Assembly (NCBI GenBank): GCA_030549495.1
Contig: JAUIRK010000778.1
Location: 124,001 to 188,000 of the forward strand
Direction: 5' to 3'
From: Nectonema munidae
Lineage: Eukaryota > Nematomorpha > Nectonematoida > Nectonematidae
Length of the DNA: 64,000 bases
Positions 10,773 to 22,176 of this stretch are shown here, piece after piece. The notes beneath the pieces are model-generated. The model was not told the DNA's origin and did not search any database. It saw only the letters and a list, made by a program, of their open reading frames with translations. Position 1 is the stretch's first letter, and each line of letters begins with the position of its first letter. Both the position numbers and the translations under genes were made by a program.

Positions 10773-12490
10773 TTAAGATAAAATTTGTTCTATAGAAAAA
10801 TATTTTCCATTTAAATAAGAAAAATTTACAAAATTCTCATGTTTTTTTACATTTTTATCTTTCATGTTGCAAGATGAACAAACATGCGATGCTAATCTAG
10901 ACAAAAACATGTATAGATCATTATCATTAAAATTTTCTATATATATTCTTTTAATTTCTGCTCTGTTAGTTTTTCGACGTCCACTCGATGGTGCTTCCAC
11001 TTTCCCTATTTCTCCCATATCTTTGAAAAACTTGGATCCTTCCTTCTGAAAGTAATCAATTACCTCCCACAAATTTGGAAATGGGAACGGCAAGCCTGAG
11101 TTCAATCTGAAAATTACAATAGTAATGAAAATTCTGATTAAAACATATGCTTACGAATTATGCCATCCCTCGCAATGATTGTTCGTCCTGACTTCAAGGT
11201 CTTTTACATTCCACATTTTTATAGGAAACATGTTTAATCATTTCTCTTCAAAAAAAAATCTTTCTATTTCGGCAAAACAAGCCATCACCTTTTTCATTTT
11301 CTAGAATGAAGCTTTAACCTATAAGCATTCAAATTATAGATAAAAAGAGCTATTATACAGTATTGAAAAACGTAAACCTGATTTTCAAGCAAAAAAGCCA
11401 GAGCCATAATCATCCTGATACATTTTTTAAAACTATTATCTTTTTTGTAAATTACTCCATAACCAAGGGGCTGTTCAATTTTCTATATATAGCTTGACAA
11501 AAATGGAAAAAGCATCCTTTATAATTACTTTCAGGAAAAACTTAAAATATTTTTCATAAGTTTATTTATTTCTGACTAATTATTGTTTTTAGTCAATTAC
11601 TTTTTTACAGCTCGTATCATTGCTTGTTCAAAGTCTCCAGTTATTATTTTTACAAAGAGTTTCTTACTTTTGAGAAATGTAAAAACTTCGCTAAACAAAA
11701 ATCAAATAGTAAACGCTACAAAAGTAACATGCATATATTAAATTTTACCAATAGCTTTCGACTTTTTTGTCAGGTAGTAAAGAATATAATAGTGGAATTT
11801 GAATGCATGCCATTATAAAAAACATGCACTGTGAATATTTGAAAAAAAGGTTTGGGAGCTTTTTTCAAAGTTCCATCTACAAAAATGCTTGAAATAATCT
11901 TCACAGATGCAATGTGGTTGAAAACATTTCCGCAAAAATTAAAAGTCTTTTCGAATTCAATTCTTTATCAACGTGTAAAAATAAAGAACCATCAACAGTT
12001 CTTTTATGCTTTTCTGGAAAATTAAAATCGTAACTTTTTGGCGCAGCTCTCTTTTTTTATTATATCTTATCTTTCTTAAAATTGTTTGCCTTGATTTTAA
12101 CAAGTCTCTCTTCTCAGTAGAAATTTTATTGATATTGTCCCTAAATAATATGATATAACCAAAAAAAATGTAGTAAAATAAACTTACAAATAAATTCTGG
12201 AAGTAGTTTTATATCATTCTTTAGCTTCTTTTTTAATGTTTTCATTGAAACTCTGAACTTCATCATCCTCCATTTCATGATTATGATGAACAAACTTTTT
12301 AATCTTTTAGTCCCGACATTTGGTAAAAATAATTAAACCTGTTAAGAGTAACTAAATAAAACTCCATGTGAGAAATGAAAATATTTACCAGGACAATTTT
12401 TTGAATTTATCTTCGTACAAATATAAGTGGATGTGGATTTCGTCTCTCTTTTCAAAGTATACTTATAGCCTTTATGCAACATTTTGAGAA
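10773..12490 (-). pseudogene. Mutator-like (MULE) transposase remnant with introns
   Basis: Read on the - strand from 12485, a FLYWCH/MULE zinc-finger exon contains MLHKGYKYTLKRE and a CTKINSKNCPG end, then a donor near 12387. A second block has HNHEMEDDEVQSF (near 12270). A decayed catalytic region contains ITGDFEQAMIRAV (near 11610). The C-terminal pair of exons has VRTNNHCEGWHN (exon end 11155), a 48-bp GT-AG intron (11107-11154), and LNSGLPFPFPNLWEVIDYF from 11106 to the stop at 10773. Domain order and the CEGWH motif are typical of MULE transposases of arthropods. The middle is interrupted by several stops and frame changes, so it is not functional. No terminal repeats were found. Confidence 0.7.
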
Positions 12491-12719
12491 AAGATAAATT
12501 GGGAAAAGCAAGTATGAATTATTAAAATTACTACAATCACTTTATACTAAAATTTGGAATATGAATCTAAAGCAATGATTGGTTAAAGTTTCGACGCGGT
12601 GTGTGTGTGATATCATTGTATGAGAGCGGATGCTCTATTGTTTCTTCAGATACTAAGTCTACTGTAACAGAACTAAGGTTCTTTACAATGAAAAAGCAGT
12701 TAAGACCTAACAATGTGGT

Positions 12720-13260
12720 AACTTTTCTCTTCTGGAAACTGTTCTCCCGTTGTTGCAGAGCCGGCTAAATAATCGGAGATTACGGGCACGACATTTTATT
12801 TTATTTAGTGCTGATATAATGCTCAGAGCTTTATGAAGCCGTTCATCCAAGTTCTTAGCGACCAAGTGCTGGCGATGGATAACACAATGCGCTGTGAGGA
12901 GATATTGGCAATACGTTTTTTTTTAAAAAGCATGAAAGCCACTATGCCGTTCTGTTAATGCTGGAGCACCATCGGTTAAACAATCAATCAATTATATTAA
13001 AAGGGATTTCTTTTTCTTTGAAAAGCTGGTAAACTTTATTGAAAATGAATTCACTTTTTAGTATCTGTTTCAAGTTCTTTTGCAAAGAGTTTAGGCTTTT
13101 TCAGTTCATCAGTACTCACATATAAATTAAAAAGTAAGCTCTTCGTTTCAAAATCAGCTATTAACTTAATTACTCCTTCATTAATAATACATTAAAAATA
13201 AGAAGAGTGTAAAACAAAGTGATGATCATAAAGGCGGGCATCAGGGCTTTATTATAAAAC
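12720..13260 (-). pseudogene. hAT transposase fragment (ZBED5-like)
   Basis: On the - strand are DCLTDGAPALTERHSGFHAF (near 12960) and AHCVIHRQHLVAKNLDE (near 12860), followed by a block ending LRLFSRLCNNG near 12745. These are consecutive middle segments of a ZBED5/FAM200-type hAT transposase. In protein order they come before the fragment at 10266-10595, so both may be parts of one element later split by the MULE insertion. Confidence 0.6.
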
Positions 13261-13469
13261 GAGAATAAAATTTATGAAAGTTGATTGCGAAATAATTTAA
13301 GAAGTTTATTTTTATCATATTTTGATACAACTTGAGAATCCAAGATTAAAAGAAAAACATGTTATAACAAGACCAAGAACAAAGTTCATTAAATTGTCAC
13401 AAAAATGTAATTCTTTTTCTTCAATTTTCAAATAAAAACACTCATTTTGACTCGAGTAAACGTGCTCTT

Positions 13470-13607
13470 TTAACCCATTAACGACCAGAATAATCAGACG
13501 ATATCTAGTATAAAGCAGAAGATTTATATTAAAAAGCATTAATAAACGCAGACGATTCACATTTTTGTAAAGTCGACATATGTCGACTGTGGTCGATAAC
13601 GGATTAA
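13470..13607. mobile_element. piggyBac-type MITE, diverged copy 2
   Basis: TTAA at 13470-13473 and 13604-13607 bound about 130 bp starting CCCATTAACGACCA and ending TGGTCGATAACGGA. CAGACGA words inside tie it to the copies at 8822 and 45329. Confidence 0.7.
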
Positions 13608-14183
13608 TCATGATATGAAAGGGCTTTCATTATTCAAAAATTCTCATAAACCATAACTGGTTCATATAGCTTTTGTTGAAGATTAATGGAATGCAACCCA
13701 TAAAATCAAAGAACCAAAAACATCTGTAAATAAATAAGGAAATATATAAATGGTAATTTCAAAAATGTTTTCATACGTTTTTTTGAAGTTATTCTTCCAC
13801 AATGAAATCAATTCATTATATCCTGTAAATTTCTTCTTATATTTTTTTGTCATTTTTAATATATTAAGCCCATATTTTTCAATATTTTTGGTTGCAAAAA
13901 GTAAGATATTTTTATTCGAAATGTTTGCCTCCAGAATTCGTGTAGAATCTAAAAAGCAGAAAATTAACTATTTTAATTTAAATGAAAAAAAATAAGGCTT
14001 TACTGCATTAGTTTGAGTTATAAATGGATGCTTTTCCAGTACCGAAAAGATCTTTTCATTTATCTCAACTAAATTCTTTCTTCTACTTCCAAACATTATA
14101 TCCATTTTTATCTTGACCAATTTCATATTCACTTCTATCTTTTTTAAAATCCTTGTTACGTCATGCTATAATACTCCGTGTTC
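13608..14183. other. gene-free stretch
   Basis: AT-rich sequence with no recognised element. A short + frame at 13750-13995 is hydrophobic and matches nothing I know. Confidence 0.5.
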
Positions 14184-16625
14184 CACACTTAAATGCATAA
14201 AATGGGTCCCATAAGTCATGTTTTATCATATTCTACACAAAATACAAAACTTCAATGAAACAAATTTTTGCTAATTGTCATCTAACTAAAGGTTTCCATT
14301 AGGGTGTCCACCCCGGGATTCCTCGTCCTCGAGTCCCCGGGGAATCGTGAAATTTCAAAATCCTCGTCCTCGAAAAAATTTTTTAAATTTCCTCGGGGAA
14401 TTTTTGAAAAAAAATTTTTGTCGAATCCGACGACAAAAATATCGAAGTAACGGAGAAGAAAGATGAAACATTAATCGTTAGCAACCAAAAAACAGAGAAG
14501 AAAAGCGTGAAGGAGGAATTGGACGAATTTCTGAAGATTAATGAAAATGAAGAACGTGAAACTAAAAGCAAGATTTCAAGCATAGAGGAAATAATGAAAA
14601 AAACATTTGACCTTTATTTAGAAACAAATAGGAGGCCCGAAGTTTTAGAAACTTTATTCAAAAATTTAAAGAGCATAAAACCAACTTTTGTGGATGCCGA
14701 AAGAGTGTTTTCGTCAATGGGTTATTTTTCTACAAAAATAAGAAACCAGTTGAATAATGAAACCTTGAACGCTCTAATTTTTCTTAGATATTTTTTTAAA
14801 ACATAAATCTTTTATGCACTTAAATTTTTTTCAATAAAAATCTTATATGAGACTTTTAAATTTTCTTTTCTGAAGAGTTTTTACTGTAAAAAAATCGCTT
14901 TTCCCGGGGAAATTTTCAAAAATTACGAGGTCCTCGTTCCCCGGGAAATGAAAAAAAGACCTTAACGTGGACACACTAGTTTCCATGTGTTAATATTTTT
15001 TTTAGAAAAAAATTAGAACAAAAATAGAATATAATCAGAAAGGTCCTTTGGGACCCATTTTATGAAAATATATGTTTTTAAGAAAATATAAGATAAAGAA
15101 CGGATTTGTAACGTTAGAGTTTATACAACATACCCTGAGATAAAATCAATAAATAATAAATCATTTTTCAACTCAATGAAGATTCATTTGCATTGTTTTT
15201 TTTTCTTAAAATTTTTAGCTGCATTTTGAACACATTGACTTTCTTTTTACTGCAAAACGGACACTTTACTAAAAGATAATTCAAGCACAGGTGGTTCATC
15301 GTATTTGTCTGATACAGAAATTAATATGGAATGTGTAGAAGATGATCCAGTGAATACAATTTTTCCTTACCTTTTGAACAGCCGACTACAAAGTTTACAT
15401 GAAAATCTGGAAAAGAACGGGTTTCAAAAGCACGTCCAAAAAAAGGACACAATTATCAAACATTTTTTTCTTTGAAATGGGGTACAAAAATACACATAGA
15501 TGATCCTCTTCAATCATCCAGGTTGTTTTTTTAAAGAAAAGATAATTTCTGAGATTTTATTATCAACTAATAAGCATACCGAAATAAAAAACAAAGACTG
15601 GAAAAGAATAGACCAAGCTGAAATACTTGCCTTTATAGGATTACTTTATCTTCTTGGTGTATGTAAATGTAACCGTGAAAGTATTTGAAATTTATGGAGT
15701 GAAGGACCTTTTGGCAGTCCAATTTTCAAAGCTACAATGTCAATAAATAGATTTAAATCTATTCTTGCGAACTTAAGGTTCTCTTATGAACTCTGCATTG
15801 ATGAGCAATTGACCCATTCCGTGAACGTTGTTCATTTCGCAGTATTTACCATCTAAACCTGACAAGTATGGAATGAAACTGTTATTTTTGGTTGATTGTA
15901 ATACTGGCTATATATGCAATTGACTGCCTTAGAAAAGAGAATGGAGTTCAAACAAAAAAGCTTGTCAACAAAGTAGTATGCAAACTATCTCAAAAGGGCC
16001 TGTTGACACCGATGATCAATTATGCCATTTTTATAGTGACCAACGTAGAACAAAAAGATGGCCATTGGCTTATTTTATGAATCTCTTGAATTTAGCAGGT
16101 ATCAACTCTTTTGTATACTTTATAAGTAAAAACCAAGAATGGAATATAAAATGCAGCCATAGAAGAATATTTTTGCAGGAATTAGGCATGATTCTAATAA
16201 AACCGTTGATAGAAATGAGAACTATATCTTTCGTTGGACTGTCGAGGAATATCCAAGACTCAATTCAAATTTGTGGAATAAACATAAAAAATAATTCTAA
16301 AAAAAACATGTGAAAGTAAATCAAAAAGAAAAAGATGTTATATGTGTACCAAAGATCAAAAGTCTTCAAGAGTGTGTAAAAAATGTTCAAATGTGGTTTG
16401 TGCACAGCATTCCAAAAAAATGAGCAATTTTCATGTTTCCCCAAGTGTAAATAAATATTTTTTTAGATTTTTATTTTGAAATAAAAAATTTTAATATTCA
16501 TTTTTAACATTTAATCAGTAATGGTAAACAAATTATAGTGATTAGACATGAAAAAATATATGGGTCCCAAAAGGCCCATTTTATGTAATAAAGAAAGTCA
16601 AATATTTCATGCATTTGAGGGTTAA
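14184..16625 (+). mobile_element. piggyBac-like transposon, broken, with nested hAT
   Basis: The right end is clear: CCCTCAAATGCATG on the reverse strand, abutting TTAA at 16622-16625. The left end near 14184 is diverged (CTTAAATGCATAAAATGGG). Inverted copies of GGGTCCCA and ATAAAATGGG lie inside both ends and again near 15045. The + strand carries piggyBac transposase pieces: FFKEKIISEILLSTN and AEILAFIGLLYLLGV (15500-15690), the catalytic-region KYGMKLFWLVDC (near 15865), GPVDTDDQLCHFYSDQRRTK (from 15990), and a C-terminal cysteine cluster CYMCTKDQKSS...CKKCSNVVCAQH (near 16335-16415). Several stops and frame changes break the ORF. A 679-bp hAT sits between the left end and the coding region. 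Confidence 0.75.
14292..14986 (+). mobile_element. 679-bp non-autonomous hAT nested in piggyBac
   Basis: A perfect 8-bp target duplication GTTTCCAT (14292-14299 and 14979-14986) encloses 14300-14978. Terminal repeats are TAGGGTGTCCAC and GTGGACACACTA (11 of 12 bases paired), with subterminal CCCCGGG/CCTCGTCCTCG repeats. Inside, 14507-14806 encodes only the C-terminal dimerisation domain of a hAT transposase (DAERVFSSMGYFSTKIRNQL), so this is a deletion derivative of an autonomous element. The clean duplication and the matching ends imply a fairly recent insertion compared with its host element. Confidence 0.92.
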
Positions 16626-16784
16626 AACGACGTGGTATTGAAGAAAGGGGTTTGTAAAGAAATATATGAAGATAATGAAATCGGAATAATTAAGTTAATT
16701 GAAACCTAACTATATGAAGATAATAATTAGCTTTCATCTGAAGAAAAGAAACAAAGCAAATTTATATAACTAGTTTTTTTCTCA

Positions 16785-17130
16785 GTTAATTTATATGAGA
16801 GAAGAATCAGAAAAAACAACCATTGTGAAGGTTGGCACAACAGGTAAATCAATACTTTCGTTTATATTTTTAAATATAGTATTATTTTAGGTTACGTAGT
16901 GCTATATCTGTTGATAAAACTTCAAAATGGTATATCTTAGATAACTTAAGTACAGCGTGGAAATGAGTGAAATAGAAAAAGGACGTTTAAATAAATATTC
17001 ACAAAGCATCTTTAACGAGGAAGTTGAAAAACGGAAATAAATTTATGAAGAATGTCAAGATAAAAATATCCTCAAAGTCAAGAAAGCTTGAAACCACAAA
17101 CAACGCCATTGAACAAATTTAATTTTGCAC
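16785..17130 (+). pseudogene. MULE transposase fragment
   Basis: The + strand encodes LYERRIRKNNHCEGWHNR (near 16790-16850), the same C-terminal MULE motif as at 11160-11200, followed by a GT donor (CAACAG then GTAAATC) just as in that copy. A lysine/glutamate-rich tail follows at 16960-17040. It is a second, independent and badly worn MULE copy on the opposite strand. Confidence 0.6.
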
Positions 17131-18363
17131 GAAGAACAGTAATGACATTTTGTTTTCTATTGAAAAATTTATTGAATGCTAAATTTTTATCACTAATTTA
17201 TTTGATACATTGATTATTTTTGGATATTTTAATTATATTTTTTGTTTATCATGATCGGGGTCTGTTCTACGCCCACCAAATCATTTTTAACAACTTATCT
17301 CAAGTATTTCTAATTAATTAATTGATTAATTATTATTATTTACTCCGTTAATTCACTCTTCAAAATTTTTTTAAAAATTAGAGCCTTTCTAAAATTAATA
17401 ATTTTTTTTTATGTAAAATTAAAAGCTGAATTAAAATATCATATCAAATTTTTTTGGTTAGCTATATTTTCGAAGATATTTTTTGATTCAAAGAAATTTT
17501 CATTGAAAAGTAGTTTAATCTGTGGTAGAATGATGATGCCTTTTTCATTTCTTCATCACTTTAGAAGGAAATTTTACATTCAAATACTTAAATCCAAGCT
17601 TTATGTGTAAAGGTGATGAAAGTGTTTCATTTGATGCTACTAGTCATAAATTTTGAACTTTCTTCTCATCAGTTTTCAAGGTTTGTCTATAGTTAGTGAG
17701 TTAAATGGCAATTTCCTATTTTACAAATTCATTGCAGCAAATAAATGGAATCTAACACTTTAGCATATTTCTTTCATGCTATATTTTCAAAATTGGCGCT
17801 AATCAAATATTGTTACCAGTATTTTTTCATAATTTGGTGAGCAGTTATTTTGAGAGAGGCGGAGTTGGTTGGTGCGAGTTGACTGTAAACCCCATGATCT
17901 AATTCTAATATATAATTTTTAGATAGAACCTAAAAAAAGAATAATATTTCAAGTTTATTTTAATATAAAATGAAACATATTTTTAGTTATATCATTAAAA
18001 CTTAAAAAAATGCTAATCATTAATGGAGCTTTATTTTATTTCCGAGAACTAGGGAGATAGAAAGGATGTGTGAATGACATTTATAAGTTGATGTATTTAA
18101 TGACTTTTTAAAGCAGCTTATATTATCGAATCCAAACTATCAATTGCCTGTTGTAAAAAGCAATTAGATAAATTCATTCTTTTGTCTTGATATTTTTGCA
18201 AGTTAATGTAAGTTATTTATATACATATTTAGAATATTTTTCATACATTAAATGAGTCATATTTATATAACGTTCTTTTAGAAATCATAATTTTTTTTAA
18301 AAGTTGATAAATATCTGAATCTAATTTTATTGATAATAATTACAATGTTGTTCGTTCAACAAG
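17131..18363. other. gene-free stretch, possible short inverted-repeat element
   Basis: ATGATCGGGGT near 17252 and ACCCCATGATC near 17892 are imperfect inverted partners about 650 bp apart and may be the ends of an unidentified short element. No coding sequence is recognised. Confidence 0.35.
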
Positions 18364-18480
18364 AAAGTCTAAAGTATGGCAACATTTTTTGTTAGACGTC
18401 GTGGGAGAAAAAGCAAAATGCTTTCGTTGTAAGCAGTTATCGAAAATAAAACGTTCAACTACTAGAGATATGATAGACTT
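18364..18480 (+). pseudogene. BED zinc-finger fragment of a hAT transposase
   Basis: The + frame reads SKVWQHFLLDVVGEKAKCFR followed by CK and an RSTTRDMIDLF tail, the pattern of a BED finger (aromatic residues, then C-x2-C). Nothing else of the transposase follows before the next element starts at 18546, so it is a stranded N-terminal fragment. Confidence 0.5.
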
Positions 18481-18545
18481 ATTTATTTATTCATTACCGT
18501 CAAACAAAGATTCGAAATTTTTCATGTAATTTTGTATTTTTTTTC

Positions 18546-20764
18546 TGAGGCAAGCATCATCTTATACTTTTTATACTATTTCGACCATGAAAAGTTCAAA
18601 TCTTTTTACCGTTTTTCTCTATCTCATCTAGTTTTTGTGCTATTATCAATTAAATTGTATAAAGGAATCACTTTGAAAGATAAGAGAAAATTTATTATTT
18701 TTTGACAAAAGCTAAAAAATGATTAAAAATATTCCTCTTTGACGACTTCTTGAAACTTTTACCAGGGTTATCGCGATATAACATCCAACAGTAATCCCCC
18801 ATCATACTTGGATTCCACCTTCCTTTGTAGCTTGACTCCATTTTGCTTATATCTTGGTGAAATCTTTCACCATGCTCGTCACTGACAGCACCCAAGTTTG
18901 GAGGAAAAAAGTCAAGATGGGAGTGAAGAAAATGTATTTTTAGCGACATTCGACATTTCATGTCCTCATAGGAGGCAAGTAACTCATCAATGAGATTTTT
19001 GTAATTTGGAGAACGCGTGTTTCCCAAAAAACCACTGCAGACTGATTTAAATGCCTTCCAAGCCCTTAATTCTTTGTATTTCAGGAGCCCTTCAAAACAT
19101 CCATCCTTAATAACTCCTCGAATCTGTGGCCCTACGAATATTCCTTCTTTCAGCTTTGCTGAGGTTAATTTTCGAAAAAGTTTTGCCAAGTGATCAAAAG
19201 CTGCGCTAGGCTTGTGAAGTGCTTTAACGAAGTTTTTCATCAGCCCCAACTTAATATGTAGGGGAGGTAAAAGAACTTTGTTCATATTAACAACTGGAAC
19301 TTCTTTTATACTGTAGTTTCCTGGTTGAAATGAAGTTCTTTCGCCCCAGTCCTTCTTTCTGTAGTGTTCAGAAACCGCCCTGCTGTCCCAATGACAGAGA
19401 AAGCAACAATATTTGGTGAAGCCTGCCTGCATTCCCATTAAAAAGCCTATAACTTTAAAATCACCGCATAAGCTCCACTCATGTTGAGAATATTTAACTG
19501 CTTCAAGTAAAAGCTCCATGTTGTCATAAGATTCTTTCAAGTGAGTTGAGTAAGCAAGTGGGACACTAGGATATTTATTATCGTTATGAAGTAATACAGC
19601 CTTCAGGCTTCTTTTGGAGGAGTCGATAAAAAGCCTCCATTCAGACGACTCATGCTGGAAACCTAAACAATCAAACAAGCCAGGAACATTTCTACAATAA
19701 CATAAACGGTTTTCGCTTTCAAAAAAAGATGCAATTTCAAAATTTCTGCTTCTATATTTCGTGATGAGAACTTCTTTCTCTACTAAATTATTCTGTTTGA
19801 GCCTTGAAACCAATAACTCCGAGAGATCTTTTGTGAGGTAAAGATCTCGAATCAAATCATTTACTTCCACCTGCGTAAAGGGCTTAGGTTGAGAATCAGA
19901 TTCCCATAAACAAGGGGATTTACTTGATCTTCGAAAAGTTGAATCTTCAGATGTAATTTTCTCCTCCAATAAAAAATCATTTTTCTTTTCTGGTGGACAA
20001 GGTACAGGATAATCCTTAGAATGATTGACAGGCCTAATGGCTGATGGAATATCTGGATAATCAATTTTCCTCCTGGAGGCATGTTTGAAACCCTTTATTT
20101 TGGTCAAACAAAAATAGCAGTCGTCAGCATGATTCGTCGGAACCCTCCATATCATTGGTACAGCGAACTTGAATGAAGATTTTCTACCATTGTACCAAGC
20201 AGTGAGGGCGTTATAACAAGACTTTGCATGAAATATGTGGAGCCCACGATTTATCTTGATCACCAATTTTGCAATCAAAATAACTATGGTATGCTGCTTT
20301 TAGTAATGCGGTAATAGAACGGCGTTGTGAAACTTTTGTGAACTCGCCACAAATGTAGCAAAAGGAGTTTACATCATTGATACACTTTCTGTGATTTGAA
20401 TTAGATGAAAACATTGAAATAGACTTTAATTTTGAAAGACTTTTCAACTATAAAAAATCTAAAAAACAATTAAAAAATCAATATTCGACACAAAAAATTA
20501 TAAACAAATTCAAAATATTATAACATAATTAAAATATTAAAATTGTTTTTTCAACATACTCAGGAGTTTTGTAAGTTTATTTTGATTGGATTTAAAATAA
20601 ATATAATATACTGTAGCAAATAAAGGCTAAAAATTGTATATAAAACTTTAATGTACGTTCAGACCTCTATCTCTGAATTCTGATGAGTACTGTCAAAATA
20701 AGTATCATAAATGAAATCAGCGTATCAAATTTGATTATTTTCACTATTTTTCATGCTTGCCTCA
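18546..20764 (-). mobile_element. 2.2-kb inverted-repeat DNA element of unassigned superfamily
   Basis: TGAGGCAAGCAT at 18546-18557 has its exact inverted partner ATGCTTGCCTCA at 20753-20764. Between them lies a single long coding region on the - strand (18695-20447). The flanks are T-rich on both sides, so any target duplication is masked in homopolymer. The terminal repeats around one transposase-like gene indicate a DNA transposon. A much more decayed relative of its protein lies at 59740-59960. Confidence 0.7.
18695..20447 (-). CDS. long multicopy element protein, candidate DDE transposase
   Basis: The main frame (18695-20278) encodes 527 residues; an N-terminal part continues in another frame up to an ATG at 20447, so the gene looks nearly whole with about one break. 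I recognise the protein as a type found in many copies in spiders, aphids and Hydra, usually annotated as uncharacterised. Seen: an N-terminal cysteine cluster (SFCYICGEF); CYFCLTKIKGF; then EWRLFIDSSKRSLKAVLLHN (about residues 213-232); WSLCGDFKVIGFL with a following CCFLC (about 268-296); and LGAVSDEHGERFHQDISKME (about 461-480). The spacing of the acidic residues D..D..E, with a C-x2-C after the second, suggests an RNase H-like DDE fold. This is my inference; no named superfamily is claimed. Terminal repeats on both sides support a transposase role. Confidence 0.6.
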
Positions 20765-21410
20765 ATTTTTTTGTTTTTTAGTGTAATAGAAGATATCTAA
20801 ACATTAATATTCATTAGTGTGACGAGAAGATTCTTACCCTCGCTTGACCGTATAGGGCCTGAGCGTCCATGTAGTGTTTTGACTGAAAGATTTTGATGGA
20901 AATTATGGACATATTAAAAAATGATCACCCTGTAAATTTCAAAATATCTATTTACTTCAATATTAGTCCCGAACAAACAACGACGACATAACGAGACGGA
21001 GTAGTAGATTGGGTGACTCCTTTCTACAAGTTAAAATGCCGCATGTTCTTCAGGACGATGTCGTGACAAGGTGAGTAAGGCCGCCTTCAAATAAGCCTGG
21101 TTACTGCTGCCTTTCAGTTAGTCAAATTAGACAAAGGCAAGGTCCGTTGCTTACAATTACGGCGTGGGAGAGAACTGGACACCTCACCAAGTAATATATC
21201 CAAGAATAACCATGATAAACTAGAAACAAACTCCGGCGCTCCATGGTAGCCACGTCCAAATGGATACGGCACTTTCATGATGATGATAAAATTGCAACCT
21301 TTTTCATAATGTATTTTCTTCTCTAAAATTTTTTGAAATAAATGAAAAATAAAATGAGCTTTTTCATATTAATAAATTTATTAACATCAATATTATCTTT
21401 ATGATTAGGG
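20765..21410. other. gene-free stretch with a GC-richer patch
   Basis: From about 20985 to 21290 base composition becomes clearly more GC-rich than the surroundings, containing strings such as GGTGAGTAAGGCCGCC and GGCGTGGGAGAGAACTGG. This looks like part of a SINE or another repeat, but I cannot name it. No open frame of note. Confidence 0.4.
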
Positions 21411-21556
21411 TCAGTGTATCAATAACCTATGCTCTGAATCTGAATCCTCTCCTTGCCCATAATTGTATTCAAGAGGGTTTTGGCAAAAAAATGATTCAAG
21501 ATGATGTTCATTGTATATAACTAGATAGCAAAATACGAAATACAATACTTGATAAA
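21411..21556 (-). CDS. possible last exon of IGHMBP2 with degenerate AN1 finger
   Basis: On the - strand after an acceptor-like ATTCAAAG the frame reads CKKCRVYQVLYFVFC, then YNEHHLESFFC, and stops about 30 residues later at 21411. Vertebrate IGHMBP2 ends in an AN1 finger whose second half reads C-x4-C-x2-HHL-x5-C. The spacing from the cysteine to HHL is the same here, but one zinc-binding cysteine is a tyrosine and the inner histidine is a phenylalanine. It lies 0.6 kb downstream of the R3H exon on the same strand. It may be the true C-terminus, a dying domain or chance. Confidence 0.35.
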
Positions 21557-22176
21557 CACGACATTTTTTACACCTTTGAATGAATTTAAGGCCATACATT
21601 GTGTGATATCATAATTTGATGGAAAAGATGTTAAACGAAGTGCTTATAAAATGCTATTTACAAAGAATGAAAATAAAATAAAGTAGAAGCATATATATAA
21701 AAAATGCACTCTGTATTATAGTTCCGACATACTATTATTACCTTGAACAAAGATAAAAAATGTTTATCTTTTACTTAAAATATTTAAGTTTTCAGTTTTC
21801 CTAAATAGATCTGGTCTTACAAAACACTTAAAATTTTTTAAAAAATATACATCATTGTAACACTTAACAAAAAAGTATGTTATGTTTATTATGTAGAAAA
21901 CAACTTTGAATATTTTTATTTTATTTGTCCATTTGGCATCGACCTTTTTTGTTAGATTCGCAATCCTACCTTGATACCTACAAATTCTACAATTCACTAC
22001 GATTTCATAATTAATCTTCCTTTTTTGATTTCAAGATGAATTTTCCTATCTGTGAAATAATTGTCATTCTACCAATATTACCACTACTTTTTTCTAAGAT
22101 ATGTAAGTATTAGCTATTATCAAAATGTAAGTAATAATATTATGTAAAATTCAAAGGTTGAACCAAAATTTTATTA

